A stretch of 64,000 nucleotides of DNA, taken from Klebsiella variicola. Lineage in GTDB: Bacteria > Pseudomonadota > Gammaproteobacteria > Enterobacterales > Enterobacteriaceae. Under the pieces are notes generated by a model. That model was given only the letters and a program-made list of their open reading frames with translations. It was not told the DNA's origin and did no database searches. Both the position numbers and the translations under genes were made by a program. Positions 33,648 to 42,320 of the stretch are shown piece by piece. Each line of letters begins with the position of its first letter. Position 1 is the stretch's first letter. The stretch spans positions 1,054,001 to 1,118,000 of the forward strand of contig NZ_CP010523.2 of assembly GCF_000828055.2 (NCBI RefSeq), read 5' to 3'.

Positions 33648-35048
33648 ATGCAGCAATATCAGTTTCCGCAAGGGTTTCTATGGGGGGCGGCGGCGTCCGG
33701 CCCGCAAACGGAAGGGGTCACCAATAAGCGCCATCGTTCCATCTGGGATAGCTGGTTTGCCGAACAACCGGAGCGATTTTATCAGCAGGTAGGGCCGCAA
33801 ACCGTATGTGATACTTATCATCAGTATCCGCAGGACGTGGCGCTAATGAAACAGACCGGCTTCAACTCGTTTCGCACCTCAATTCAGTGGTCACGACTGA
33901 TCGCTGATTTGGAAACCGGCGCGCCGGACCCGGACGCGGTGCGTTTTTATCACGCCTATCTCGATGAGATGATCGCCAACGGCATTGAGCCGATGATCAA
34001 TCTCTACCACTTTGATATGCCGGAAGCGCTGCAGAAACAGTACGGCGGCTTTGAATCGGCGCACGTGGCCGAGCTGTTTGCCCGCTTTGCCCGCACCGCC
34101 TTTAGCCTGTTTGGCCATAAGGTTAAATACTGGATAACCTTCAACGAGCCGATTGTGCCGGTTGAGGGAGGCTACCTGTACGACTTCCACTATCCATGTA
34201 AGAAAGATGGCCGGCTGGCGGCGCAGGTGGCGTTTAACATTATGCTGGCGCACGCCAAAGCGGTAACGGCTTATCGTGAACTGGCGCTGGCGGGCGAGAT
34301 CGGCGTGGTGCTAAACCTGACCCCGAGCTATACCCTCACTGACAGCGACGCGGATAAAAAAGCCGCCGGGTATGCCGACCTGTTTTTTAACCGCAGCTTC
34401 CTTGACCCGCTGGTAAAACATGAATTCCCCAAAGCGCTGTGCGAGATCCTCGCCGCCCACGACTGCCTGCCGACGACCAGCAAAGACGACGTGGCGTTGA
34501 TCCTCAGCGCGGAAATCGATTTTCTTGGGGTGAACTATTACGTGCCGCGGCGGGTAAAAGCGCGAGAGGGCGACTATGACCTCGATTATTTCACCCCGGA
34601 ATACTATTTCGAAAATGCGGTGAACCCGCAGGGCCGCTTTAACCCCTATCGTGATAACAACGAGATCCTGCCGCAGGCGATCTATGACATTGCCGCCAAT
34701 ATTCGCGATAACTACGGCAATATTAAGTGGTATCTCGCGGAAATCGGCATCGCGATGGATCGACAATCAGAGGGAGAGCCCGGGGCGGACGGGGTGATAG
34801 ACGATACTTTCCGCATCGAGCTGATGGAGGAGCATCTGGTGCAGCTGCACCGCGCCATTGCCGACGGCGCGAACTGCTTTGGCGTACACCAGTGGACGTT
34901 TATCGACAACTGGTCGTGGATCAATGCCTTCAAACGACGCTACGGCTTCTGGCGACTGGATCTGGAGACCGGCGAGCGACAGATAAAACGCAATGCGCTG
35001 TGGTTTGCCGAACTGGCGACCAGCAACGGTTTTACCAGCGATAAATAG
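33648..35048 (+). CDS. GH1 family beta-glycosidase, atypical active site
   Basis: 466 residues from the ATG at 33648 ([20 protein letters not shown]), behind an AAGGAGAGG ribosome site. The acid/base Glu is E167 in WITFNEP. The nucleophile is probably E365, in YLAEIGIAMD rather than the usual TENG. No signal peptide, so it acts in the cytoplasm on the PTS product. The C-terminal DNWSWINAFKRRYGFW loop differs both from the phosphate-binding [10 protein letters not shown] of classic 6-phospho-beta-glucosidases and from the acidic loop of plain beta-glucosidases. It is probably a phospho-beta-glycosidase of changed specificity, for example for mannosides. Confidence 0.88.
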   Translation: MQQYQFPQGFLWGAAASGPQTEGVTNKRHRSIWDSWFAEQPERFYQQVGPQTVCDTYHQYPQDVALMKQTGFNSFRTSIQWSRLIADLETGAPDPDAVRFYHAYLDEMIANGIEPMINLYHFDMPEALQKQYGGFESAHVAELFARFARTAFSLFGHKVKYWITFNEPIVPVEGGYLYDFHYPCKKDGRLAAQVAFNIMLAHAKAVTAYRELALAGEIGVVLNLTPSYTLTDSDADKKAAGYADLFFNRSFLDPLVKHEFPKALCEILAAHDCLPTTSKDDVALILSAEIDFLGVNYYVPRRVKAREGDYDLDYFTPEYYFENAVNPQGRFNPYRDNNEILPQAIYDIAANIRDNYGNIKWYLAEIGIAMDRQSEGEPGADGVIDDTFRIELMEEHLVQLHRAIADGANCFGVHQWTFIDNWSWINAFKRRYGFWRLDLETGERQIKRNALWFAELATSNGFTSDK

Positions 35049-35060
35049 CGCGCTGCGCCA

Positions 35061-35095
35061 GCGCTCCCTCTCACCGGCGCGGAAAGGGGGAGCGC
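35061..35095. terminator. Hairpin between GH1 gene and fhlA
   Basis: GCGCTCCC (35061-35068) pairs with GGGAGCGC (35088-35095) between the convergent GH1 gene and fhlA. There is no long T run; probably a shared terminator. Confidence 0.5.
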
Positions 35096-35101
35096 ACGAG
35101 G

Positions 35102-37174
35102 TTACACCAGTTCGTCTTTATTAATACCCAGCCGCTTCATGCGCGACAGGAGCGTGGTGCGCTTGAGCCCCAGCCGCTGGGCGGCGCCTTTCGGCCCGGC
35201 CACCACGCCGTTGCTCTCCTTCAGCACCCGGACGATCAGCTGATATTCATCCTCACCTTCCTCAGGCAGGACCGCCGGCGTTCGAGGAACTTCCACGATC
35301 TCCCGCTCCGGCAGGGAGAGCTGCAGTACGTTGCCGCGGGTGAGTAACACCGCCCGTTCGATAACGTTTTCCAGCTCGCGTACGTTGCCCGGCCACTCCA
35401 TCCGCGTCAGGGTGCGCAGGGTTTCCGCCGGAATGCTGTCGATGTTGCGCCCCATGCGGCGGGCGATTTTAAAGGTAAAGGCCTTCACCAGCAGCGGAAT
35501 ATCGTCGGGACGTTCGCGCAGCGGCGGCAGGTGGATGGGGAACACGTTGAGCCGATAGTAGAGATCGCTGCGGAATTCCCTGTCGATAACCATCTGCTTG
35601 AGATCGCGGTTGGTGGCGGCGATCAGCCGGACGTCGGTCTGGATCAGCTTGTTGCTCCCCAGACGTTCGAACTCCTGCTCCTGGAGGACGCGCAGCAGTT
35701 TAGGTTGCAACTCCAGCGGCATATCGCCCACTTCATCAAGGAACAGGGAGCTTTTGTCCGCCAGCTCGAAGCGGCCGATACGCTGGGCGCTGGCCCCGGT
35801 GAACGCGCCGCGTTCGTGGCCGAACAGATCGCTCTCCAGCAGCCCGGCGGGCATCGCGGCGCAGTTCATCTTCACCATCCGTCGACCGTTACGCCCGCTG
35901 AGGTTGTGGATAGCGCGGGCGATAAGCTCTTTACCGGTGCCGGTTTCGCCGAGGATCAGCACGGTGCTGTCGCTGTGCGCCACCATCTCGACCTGTTTGA
36001 GCACATTGTTCATCGCCTCGCTGCGGCCGATGATCTCGCCGAATTCGCTCTCGACATTATTGAGCTGCTCGGTGAGGGCGAGGTTCTCATCCACCAGCCG
36101 CTCTTTCAGGCGCTGAATTTCGCGGTAGGCGAGGGCGTTATCGATAGCGATCGATACCCGCTCGGCGATCTGCCGCAGCAGCTTGAGATTGGTGGTGGTG
36201 AAGACCTGTTCGTCGCACTGCGCCAGCTTCAGCACCCCGAGCAGGGTATTGCCGGACATCAGCGGCAGCAGGCACAGGGTCTGGATCTTATTGCCCCACA
36301 TCTCGAAGAGCATTTTCTCATACGGCGCGAGGGTGTCATGCTCGTGCAGGTTGAGCAGCAGCATCTCTTTGCTTTTGAACACGCGCTCGGTGAGGGTACC
36401 AGCTTCATCCACCTCGCTCTGGTCGTGAACCGGATGGCTGGCGTCAAGATAATGCGTGGAATAGATGTTGAGCTTCCCTTTGCGGTCGCTGCGCAGCACC
36501 ACGCTGATGGCGTCGATCCGGAAGTAGCGATGGATCTCTTTCGCCACCTCGCTGACCAGCTCGTCGATATCCAGTCGCGAGAGCACCGCGTTGGTGATCG
36601 CCACCAGGATGCGAAAGTTGTCGCGCTCGTGGCACAGCAGATCGTAATCGACGTTATTGCTGACCCGGTTCTGAATTTGCTCGGTGACGACGGCGACGAT
36701 CTGCGTGAAGGTATGCAGCCGCTGGAACTCTTTCTCGCTCCACGGCCGGTTGTCACGGCGCAGAAATTCACAGCCGCCGAAGATCCGCCCATCAGCCGCC
36801 AGCGGCAGCAGCGAGTAGTACCCGAACGGGCGATAGAGCCCGCTGCGGATAAGCTGCGGCCAGGTGTCGGCAAAGGTCTCGTGGTCGCAATGCAGGGCAT
36901 CCGGCCGGGAGAGTAAGCGGCGCACCGGACCGTGGGCGAGCACGGTTTCGTCCTCGTAGCTCACCGGGTGACCGGCTTCATCGCAGGCGTACCTGGCCGC
37001 GCGGTGGTTACCCGCGTTCCACAGGATGATGGCCGCCTCGTCGGCGAGCGCAGACTGTTGCACCAGGCGGGTGAGAGTTTCGCTCAGCGCGGCCAGATCG
37101 GGCTGCTGTAATAAAAGCCGGGTGATATCGAACAGCCCTTGCTGGCCGAGATCGCTCATCGGTGTATACGACAT
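35102..37174 (-). CDS. fhlA: Formate hydrogenlyase transcriptional activator FhlA
   Basis: 690 residues ([20 protein letters not shown]), the length of E. coli FhlA. Two GAF-type sensor domains occupy the first 370 residues; the second, around [15 protein letters not shown], is the formate-sensing region by homology. The AAA+ domain has Walker A GETGTGKE, the sigma-54-contacting GAFTGA loop and [10 protein letters not shown] Fis-type helix-turn-helix ([21 protein letters not shown]) ends the protein. It activates sigma-54 promoters of hyc, hyp and hydN. It follows hypE in the same direction after a 184-bp gap filled by REP sequence. Confidence 0.96.
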   Translation of the reverse strand: MSYTPMSDLGQQGLFDITRLLLQQPDLAALSETLTRLVQQSALADEAAIILWNAGNHRAARYACDEAGHPVSYEDETVLAHGPVRRLLSRPDALHCDHETFADTWPQLIRSGLYRPFGYYSLLPLAADGRIFGGCEFLRRDNRPWSEKEFQRLHTFTQIVAVVTEQIQNRVSNNVDYDLLCHERDNFRILVAITNAVLSRLDIDELVSEVAKEIHRYFRIDAISVVLRSDRKGKLNIYSTHYLDASHPVHDQSEVDEAGTLTERVFKSKEMLLLNLHEHDTLAPYEKMLFEMWGNKIQTLCLLPLMSGNTLLGVLKLAQCDEQVFTTTNLKLLRQIAERVSIAIDNALAYREIQRLKERLVDENLALTEQLNNVESEFGEIIGRSEAMNNVLKQVEMVAHSDSTVLILGETGTGKELIARAIHNLSGRNGRRMVKMNCAAMPAGLLESDLFGHERGAFTGASAQRIGRFELADKSSLFLDEVGDMPLELQPKLLRVLQEQEFERLGSNKLIQTDVRLIAATNRDLKQMVIDREFRSDLYYRLNVFPIHLPPLRERPDDIPLLVKAFTFKIARRMGRNIDSIPAETLRTLTRMEWPGNVRELENVIERAVLLTRGNVLQLSLPEREIVEVPRTPAVLPEEGEDEYQLIVRVLKESNGVVAGPKGAAQRLGLKRTTLLSRMKRLGINKDELV

Positions 37175-37269
37175 TGCTTACGTCCAAAACGCGCCGACAA
37201 CGTGGCGCATAAGAAAATGATGGTACAAATAATAGTATGTTAATAAAGCGGTTATTGCCGCTTTAACCC

Positions 37270-37345
37270 TGGCTCGCGCTGCGCTTAGCCGGGCTACGTG
37301 CGCGCAGTTTTGTAGCCCGGATAAGGCGCCAGCCGCTATCCGGGA
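37270..37345. repeat. REP/BIME element between hypE and fhlA
   Basis: Two inverted REP units: GCGCTTAGCCGGGCTACG (near 37280) and TGTAGCCCGGATAAGGCG (near 37311), followed by a CCGCTATCCGGG arm. This is a typical enterobacterial bacterial interspersed mosaic element. Confidence 0.85.
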
Positions 37346-37358
37346 CCCGACGCCGTCG

Positions 37359-38369
37359 TTAACAAATTCTCGGCAGCGGCTCGGCGTGGGGAAGATCGAG
37401 CGTCCGCTTCACGCCGTACAGCCCAACGGAACGCACGCCCGGGCGGTCGACCACTTCGCCGATTATCGCCGCATCGCGTCCCAGTGGGTGAGACCGCAAA
37501 TGCGCTAGCACGTTTTCCGCGGCCTCGCGGGCGACGGCGAGCACCAGTTTGCCTTCATTGGCGAAGTTCAGGGCGTCCAGCCCAAGCAGTTCGCAGACGC
37601 CGCGCACCGTATCGTTGACCGGCAGCGTTGCCTCCTGCAGTTCGATGCCGCAGCCGCTGGCGGCGGCGAACTCATGGGCGACGGCATTGACCCCGCCGCG
37701 GGTGGCGTCGCGCAGAGCTTTCACTCCACTCAGTGGCCGCAGGGTCTGGATAAGCGGCGTCAGCACCGCGCAATCGCTGGACAGCGCGCCGTCCAGCCCC
37801 ATCTGCTCGCGCAGGTTAAGGATGGTGGCGCCATGATCCCCCAGCGTGCCGCTGACCAGCAGCACATCACCGGCGCTAATCTGCTGCGTCCCCCAGCGAA
37901 CGTCCGCCGGGATGGCGCCGATGCCGGCGGTGTTAATAAACAGCTTATCCGCCGCGCCGCGCGGCACCACTTTAGTGTCGCCGGTGACGATGGCGATCCC
38001 TGCCGCCCGGGCGGCGTCGGCCATGCTGGCGACCACCGCTTCCAGGGTGGCCATCTCCAGCCCTTCTTCGAGAATAAAGCCGCAGGAAAGATAGCGGGGG
38101 ATGGCGCCGCTGACCGCCACATCGTTGGCGGTACCGCAGACGGCCAGCTTGCCGATATTGCCGCCGGGAAAGAACAGCGGGTCAATCACGTAGCTGTCGG
38201 TGGAGAAGGCGAGGCGGTCCCCCTGGGCGGCGAGCGCCGCCAGATCGAGGCGCGCCTGATCCTCCTGCTCCGCCAGCCAGGGGTTGGCGAAGGCCTGCAT
38301 AAACAGGTCGCCGATCAGCTGCTGCATTGCCTGACCGCCGCTACCGTGGGCTAACTGGACGCTTTTCAT
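37359..38369 (-). CDS. hypE: Hydrogenase maturation protein HypE (carbamoyl dehydratase)
   Basis: 336 residues (MKSVQLAHGSGGQAMQQLIG), PurM/AIR-synthase fold. It ends in the conserved EPLPRIC, whose terminal Cys is carbamoylated by HypF and dehydrated to thiocyanate, the source of the cyanide ligand of the NiFe site. GSGG and ATP-binding VSGTLGDHGATIL segments are visible. It overlaps hypD by 4 bp. Confidence 0.96.
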   Translation of the reverse strand: MKSVQLAHGSGGQAMQQLIGDLFMQAFANPWLAEQEDQARLDLAALAAQGDRLAFSTDSYVIDPLFFPGGNIGKLAVCGTANDVAVSGAIPRYLSCGFILEEGLEMATLEAVVASMADAARAAGIAIVTGDTKVVPRGAADKLFINTAGIGAIPADVRWGTQQISAGDVLLVSGTLGDHGATILNLREQMGLDGALSSDCAVLTPLIQTLRPLSGVKALRDATRGGVNAVAHEFAAASGCGIELQEATLPVNDTVRGVCELLGLDALNFANEGKLVLAVAREAAENVLAHLRSHPLGRDAAIIGEVVDRPGVRSVGLYGVKRTLDLPHAEPLPRIC

Positions 38370-39487
38370 GCTTCATTTTCCTGACTGCGATATTGATACC
38401 AGGCGGCGCAGGCCCCTTCTGAGGAGACCATCAGCGCGCCAAAGGCGCTTTGCGGATTGCAGGTGCGGGCGAAGAGCGGGCACTGGTGCGGTTTACAGCG
38501 GCCGGTCAGCACCTCGCCGCAGCGGGCCCGCGGGTCGTCGCACACGCGCTGCGGCGCCGGGCGGAAATGCACCTCGGCATCGAAGCGCTGATAGGCTGGC
38601 GTAAGCTGCACGCCGGAGTCGCTAATGACCCCCAGGCCGCGCCATTCGCTGTCGCCATCCAGGCGAAAGACGTCGGCTATCGCCGACTGCGCCAGCGGGT
38701 TGCCGGCATCCGGCACCACGCGACGGTACTGATTTTCCACATCGCTGCGCTGCGCTATTGTCTGCTCAACCAGCATCACCGCGCCTTGCAGTAGATCAAG
38801 CGGTTCGAAACCAGCGACCACTAAAGGACGATGATAGTCGCTGGCGATAAAGCCGTAGGCTTCGGTGCCGATCACCATACTGACGTGGCCCGGGGCGAGA
38901 AAGGCGTCGATACTGTTGTCCGGCTGATCCAGCAGGCTGCGCAGGGTCGGCAGCAGGGTGATGTGCTGGCAGAAAAAGTAGAAGTTATCGACGTTGCGCT
39001 CCCGCGCCTGACGCAGGGTGAGGGCGGTGGCGGGCATGGTGGTTTCGAAACCGAGGCCGAAAAAGACCACCTCACGCTGCGGGTTTTGCTGCGCCAGCCG
39101 CAGGGCGTCCATCGGCGAGTAAACGATGCGGACATCGGCGCCGCGGGATTTCGCCTGCAGCAGCGAGCCGTTTTTACCTGGCACGCGCATGGCGTCGCCG
39201 AAGGTGCAGAAGATGACCCCCGGGCGGCTGGCGATCTCAATGCAGGCATCGATACGCCCCATCGGCAGGACGCATACCGGGCAGCCGGGCCCATGAATAA
39301 ATTCAATATTCTCCGGCAACAGCTGGTCGAGACCGAACTTAAAAATGGCATGGGTATGGCCGCCGCAGACCTCCATAATGCGCAGCGGTCGCGCGGCGGT
39401 GTGCGGCAGCAGATGGGCACGCTGCTGAAGATGGGCCACCAGCTGCATGACCTGCTCGGGGGCGCGGTATTCGTCAACGTAACGCAT
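38366..39487 (-). CDS. hypD: Hydrogenase maturation protein HypD
   Basis: 373 residues ([20 protein letters not shown]). Conserved Cys motifs include MEVCGGHTH, HGPGCPVCVLP and a C-terminal group of cysteines (CKPHQCPLFARTCNP) that binds the 4Fe-4S cluster. With HypC it carries the iron atom on which the CN and CO ligands are assembled. It overlaps hypC by one base. Confidence 0.96.
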   Translation of the reverse strand: MRYVDEYRAPEQVMQLVAHLQQRAHLLPHTAARPLRIMEVCGGHTHAIFKFGLDQLLPENIEFIHGPGCPVCVLPMGRIDACIEIASRPGVIFCTFGDAMRVPGKNGSLLQAKSRGADVRIVYSPMDALRLAQQNPQREVVFFGLGFETTMPATALTLRQARERNVDNFYFFCQHITLLPTLRSLLDQPDNSIDAFLAPGHVSMVIGTEAYGFIASDYHRPLVVAGFEPLDLLQGAVMLVEQTIAQRSDVENQYRRVVPDAGNPLAQSAIADVFRLDGDSEWRGLGVISDSGVQLTPAYQRFDAEVHFRPAPQRVCDDPRARCGEVLTGRCKPHQCPLFARTCNPQSAFGALMVSSEGACAAWYQYRSQENEA

Positions 39488-39759
39488 TATCGCTCCTCGC
39501 CGTACAGCAGGGCGCCGACGTCCGGCTCCACGTCAAACATATTTTGCAGCGCCTCGAGAGTGTCGCGCGCTTCGGCTTCATTGATCACGCTCATGGCGAA
39601 CCCAACGTGCACCAGCACCCACTGGCCGAGACGCGGCTGACCCTGCTCGTCAACGGCGCCCACCAGCGTCAGGTCGACGTCGCGCTGAATGCCACAGACT
39701 TCCACCTTCGCCAGCACGCCGTCGATGGCGCAAATTTGTCCCGGAATGCCTATGCACAT
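39487..39759 (-). CDS. hypC: Hydrogenase maturation chaperone HypC
   Basis: 90 residues from the ATG at 39759 ([20 protein letters not shown]), beginning with the essential Cys-2 in the MCIGIP motif. HypC binds HypD and then the precursor of the hydrogenase large subunit HycE. The start lies 10 bp inside the end of hypB. Confidence 0.95.
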   Translation of the reverse strand: MCIGIPGQICAIDGVLAKVEVCGIQRDVDLTLVGAVDEQGQPRLGQWVLVHVGFAMSVINEAEARDTLEALQNMFDVEPDVGALLYGEER

Positions 39760-40622
39760 CGCTGCGTCTCCAGCCAGGTGAGCCACTGCTCCATGCCTTC
39801 GCCGCTGGTGGCCGAGAGGAGAATAATCTCAATATGCGGATTGACCTCACGGGCGCAGGCCAGGCACTTCTCAACGTCGAAATTGAGATACGGCAGCAGG
39901 TCGACTTTGTTGAGCAGCATCAGGCTGGCGGCGGCAAACATATGTGGATATTTCAGCGGTTTGTCTTCGCCTTCGGTGACCGACAGCACCGCCACCTTAT
40001 GGCGTTCGCCGAGATCAAAGCTGGCCGGGCAGACCAGGTTGCCGACGTTTTCGATAAACAGAATGCCGTGGTCAGCCAGCGGCAGGCGCGGGGCGGCGTC
40101 GGCGATCATCTGGGCATCGAGATGGCAGCCTTTCCCGGTATTGACCTGAATCGCCGGGGTGTCGGTGGCGCGAATGCGGGCGGCGTCATTGACCGTTTGC
40201 TGATCGCCTTCAATCACCGCGCAGTCGGCGCGTCCTTTCAGCCGGGTGAGGGTTTCGGTCAGCAGGGTGGTTTTACCGGAGCCGGGGCTGGAAACCAGAT
40301 TCAGCACCAGCTGCTGTTTCGCCGCAAAGCGTGCGCGGTTGCGCGCCGCCAGACGGTTGTTTTTATCCAGCACGTCGATCTCCACTTCCAGCATCCGCCG
40401 CTGGCTCTGCCCCGGGGCGTGAGTCCCAGCTTCGCCATGGCCGTAATGCAGGTCGCCCTCTGGCGTGCGGGTGGGGGCGAAGTGATCGGTTTTGACACCG
40501 GTGATGGTCATCGTCTGGCGTGGGGCGGGCGCGAAGGGGGCGCTGCGGAACGCGGAATGCGGGTTTCGTTCGTCTCCTTCAATATAGAGGTTGCCTTCGC
40601 CACAGCCGCATGTTGTACACAT
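39750..40622 (-). CDS. hypB: Hydrogenase nickel-incorporation GTPase HypB
   Basis: 290 residues. The N-terminus [17 protein letters not shown] carries the CxxCGC high-affinity nickel site. The G domain has the P-loop [11 protein letters not shown], and the second metal site is in the [10 protein letters not shown] region near the GTPase switch. The central linker is shorter in His than in rhizobial HypB. It inserts nickel in HycE together with HypA. Confidence 0.96.
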   Translation of the reverse strand: MCTTCGCGEGNLYIEGDERNPHSAFRSAPFAPAPRQTMTITGVKTDHFAPTRTPEGDLHYGHGEAGTHAPGQSQRRMLEVEIDVLDKNNRLAARNRARFAAKQQLVLNLVSSPGSGKTTLLTETLTRLKGRADCAVIEGDQQTVNDAARIRATDTPAIQVNTGKGCHLDAQMIADAAPRLPLADHGILFIENVGNLVCPASFDLGERHKVAVLSVTEGEDKPLKYPHMFAAASLMLLNKVDLLPYLNFDVEKCLACAREVNPHIEIILLSATSGEGMEQWLTWLETQRCA

Positions 40623-40625
40623 AGT

Positions 40626-40970
40626 TTACTCCAGTTCTAAACGCTGAATCTGTAAGCCGTCATCCGCCACGATCTGTAGCTGGTCGTTATTGCAGAGCGG
40701 GCAGCGGCGGACGTGCTGCGAGACAAGATGGACGTACTGCTGGCAGCGTTCGCACCAGCATTCAGCCTGTTGTTCGGCGATATGCAGTTCGCACCCCTCC
40801 GCCAGCGTGCCCCGGCAGACCAGCTCAAAGCAGAAGGTCAGGGCGCTGGCTTCCACGCAGGAAAATGCGCCGACCTTGAGCCACACGCCGGTCACCCGTC
40901 GCGCGCCGGCCTGCTGCGCCTGTTGTTCAATAATTTCCAGCGCCCGCTGGCTGAGGGTGATTTCGTGCAT
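40626..40970 (-). CDS. hypA: Hydrogenase nickel-incorporation protein HypA
   Basis: 114 residues from the ATG at 40970 (MHEITLSQRALEIIEQQAQQ). The N-terminal MHE motif binds nickel and a zinc site is formed by CERCQQYV...CPLCNND-type pairs near residues 74-93. It is the hydrogenase-3-specific member (HypA). First gene of hypABCDE, driven by the sigma-54 promoter at 41002-41016. Confidence 0.95.
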   Translation of the reverse strand: MHEITLSQRALEIIEQQAQQAGARRVTGVWLKVGAFSCVEASALTFCFELVCRGTLAEGCELHIAEQQAECWCERCQQYVHLVSQHVRRCPLCNNDQLQIVADDGLQIQRLELE

Positions 40971-41001
40971 AGTCGCCTCCGTATCGCAATGCGCCTTGTA
41001 T

Positions 41002-41016
41002 GCAATAACGATGCCA
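41002..41016 (-). promoter_or_regulatory. Sigma-54 promoter of hypABCDE
   Basis: Read on the minus strand: TGGCATCGTTATTGC, with GG and GC exactly ten bases apart, as in TGGCAC-N5-TTGC. It lies about 32 bp before hypA. Confidence 0.85.
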
Positions 41017-41038
41017 GAATGAAATCGTCGTGGCCGTC

Positions 41039-41079
41039 GATGTCGATGTCGACGCCCCGGGGCTGTCATCGACATGTCG
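41039..41079. promoter_or_regulatory. FhlA-type upstream activating region between hypA and hycA
   Basis: Clustered inverted motifs CGATGTCGATGTCGACG and TGTCATCGACATGTCG lie midway between the two divergent sigma-54 promoters, where FhlA binds in E. coli. The TGTCATCG core recurs upstream of hydN. Confidence 0.7.
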
Positions 41080-41129
41080 CGTCGGCAGGGATGAATACAA
41101 AAACATAGTTAAATCAATTAAATAAAACC

Positions 41130-41144
41130 TGGCATGAAAAATGC
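41130..41144 (+). promoter_or_regulatory. Sigma-54 promoter of the hyc operon
   Basis: TGGCATGAAAAATGC has GG and GC ten bases apart and lies about 36 bp before hycA. An AT-rich tract at 41100-41128 upstream suits an IHF-bent region. Confidence 0.85.
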
Positions 41145-41179
41145 TTAGAGGGTGCATCTCATGCAACGGAGAAACCGAT

Positions 41180-41629
41180 ATGACTATTTGGGAAATAAGT
41201 GAAAAGGCGGATTACATCGCCGACCGTCACCGGCAGCAGCAGGAGCAGTGGCACATCTACTGTAACTCGCTGGTTCAGGGGATCACCTTGTCGAAGGCCC
41301 GCCTGCATCACGCGATGAGCTGCGCGCCGGATAAAGAGCTGTGCTTCGTGCTGTTCGGCCATTTTCAGGTGTTTGTCGCGCTGGCGGAAGGCTTTAACAG
41401 CCACACCATCGAATACTACGTCGAAAACAAAGGCGGCGGTGATAAGTACCTGATTGCTCAGGCCACGCTGGCGGCAGATGGCACGGTGGACGGGCGGATC
41501 AGCAACCGCTCCCGCGACCAGGTGCTGGAGCACTATCTGGCGATTATCGCCACCGTCTATGACCGTCTGTATGACGCCATGGAGCAAGACCAACCGGTGG
41601 ATTTAAGCCATCTGGCCCTGACCCACTGA
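41180..41629 (+). CDS. hycA: Formate hydrogenlyase regulatory protein HycA
   Basis: 149 residues from the ATG at 41180 (MTIWEISEKADYIADRHRQQ), near the 153 of E. coli HycA. In E. coli HycA counteracts FhlA-dependent activation by an unresolved mechanism. No recognised DNA-binding motif. First gene of hycABCDEFGHI. Confidence 0.93.
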   Translation: MTIWEISEKADYIADRHRQQQEQWHIYCNSLVQGITLSKARLHHAMSCAPDKELCFVLFGHFQVFVALAEGFNSHTIEYYVENKGGGDKYLIAQATLAADGTVDGRISNRSRDQVLEHYLAIIATVYDRLYDAMEQDQPVDLSHLALTH

Positions 41630-41634
41630 TCGCG

Positions 41635-41664
41635 AGGTGTCGACACGTGTCGAAAATGACACCT
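41635..41664. promoter_or_regulatory. FhlA-like palindrome between hycA and hycB
   Basis: AGGTGTC (41635-41641) is repeated inverted as GACACCT (41658-41664), enclosing GACACGTGTCG. An FhlA site between hycA and hycB is known in E. coli. Placement inside the operon suggests control at a distance. Confidence 0.6.
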
Positions 41665-41711
41665 GCGCAACCTGATTTCGTCAAAAATGACTTTCACCCG
41701 AGGATGACCCG

Positions 41712-42320
41712 GTGAACCGTTTTGTAATTGCTGACTCCACTGTCTGTATCGGCTGCCGCACCTGCGAAGCCGCCTGCTCTGAGACGCATCGCCAGCACGG
41801 CCTGCAGGCTATGCCGCGGCTGCAGGTGATGCGTAATGAAAAAGAATCGGCACCGCAGATGTGCCACCACTGCGAAGATGCCCCCTGCGCCACCGTCTGC
41901 CCGGTTAACGCCATCCAGCGCGTCGATGGCGCCGTCCAGCTCAACGAGAGCCTGTGCGTAAGCTGCAAACTGTGCGGCATCGCCTGCCCGTTTGGCGCCA
42001 TCGAATTTTCCGGCAGCCGTCCGCTGGATATTCCGGCCAATGCCAATACCCGACTGGCGCCCCCCGCGCCGCCGGCGCCGGCCCGTGTCAGCTCGCTGCT
42101 CGACTGGGTGCCCGGCGTGCGCGCCATTGCCGTGAAATGCGACCTCTGCCACTTCGATGACCAGGGCCCGGCCTGCGTGCGGACCTGCCCGACCAACGCG
42201 CTGCTGTTGGTGGATAGCCGGGATATCGCCCAGGCCAGCAAGCGTAAACGCCAGCTGACCTTTAATACCGACCTTGGCGACTTGTCGCTGTTCCAGGCGC
42301 AACAGGGGGAGAGGGAATGA
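41712..42320 (+). CDS. hycB: Hydrogenase 3 ferredoxin-like subunit HycB
   Basis: 202 residues with a GTG start behind GAGG ([20 protein letters not shown]). Four 4Fe-4S cluster motifs: [35 protein letters not shown] and CDLC...CVRTC. HycB links formate dehydrogenase H (FdhF) electrons to the membrane-bound hydrogenase 3. Confidence 0.95.
   Translation: MNRFVIADSTVCIGCRTCEAACSETHRQHGLQAMPRLQVMRNEKESAPQMCHHCEDAPCATVCPVNAIQRVDGAVQLNESLCVSCKLCGIACPFGAIEFSGSRPLDIPANANTRLAPPAPPAPARVSSLLDWVPGVRAIAVKCDLCHFDDQGPACVRTCPTNALLLVDSRDIAQASKRKRQLTFNTDLGDLSLFQAQQGERE

Noticed and set aside
35531..36916. A 461-codon plus-strand frame opposite fhlA
   Set aside because: Shadow of the fhlA reading frame; low complexity, no recognisable motif.
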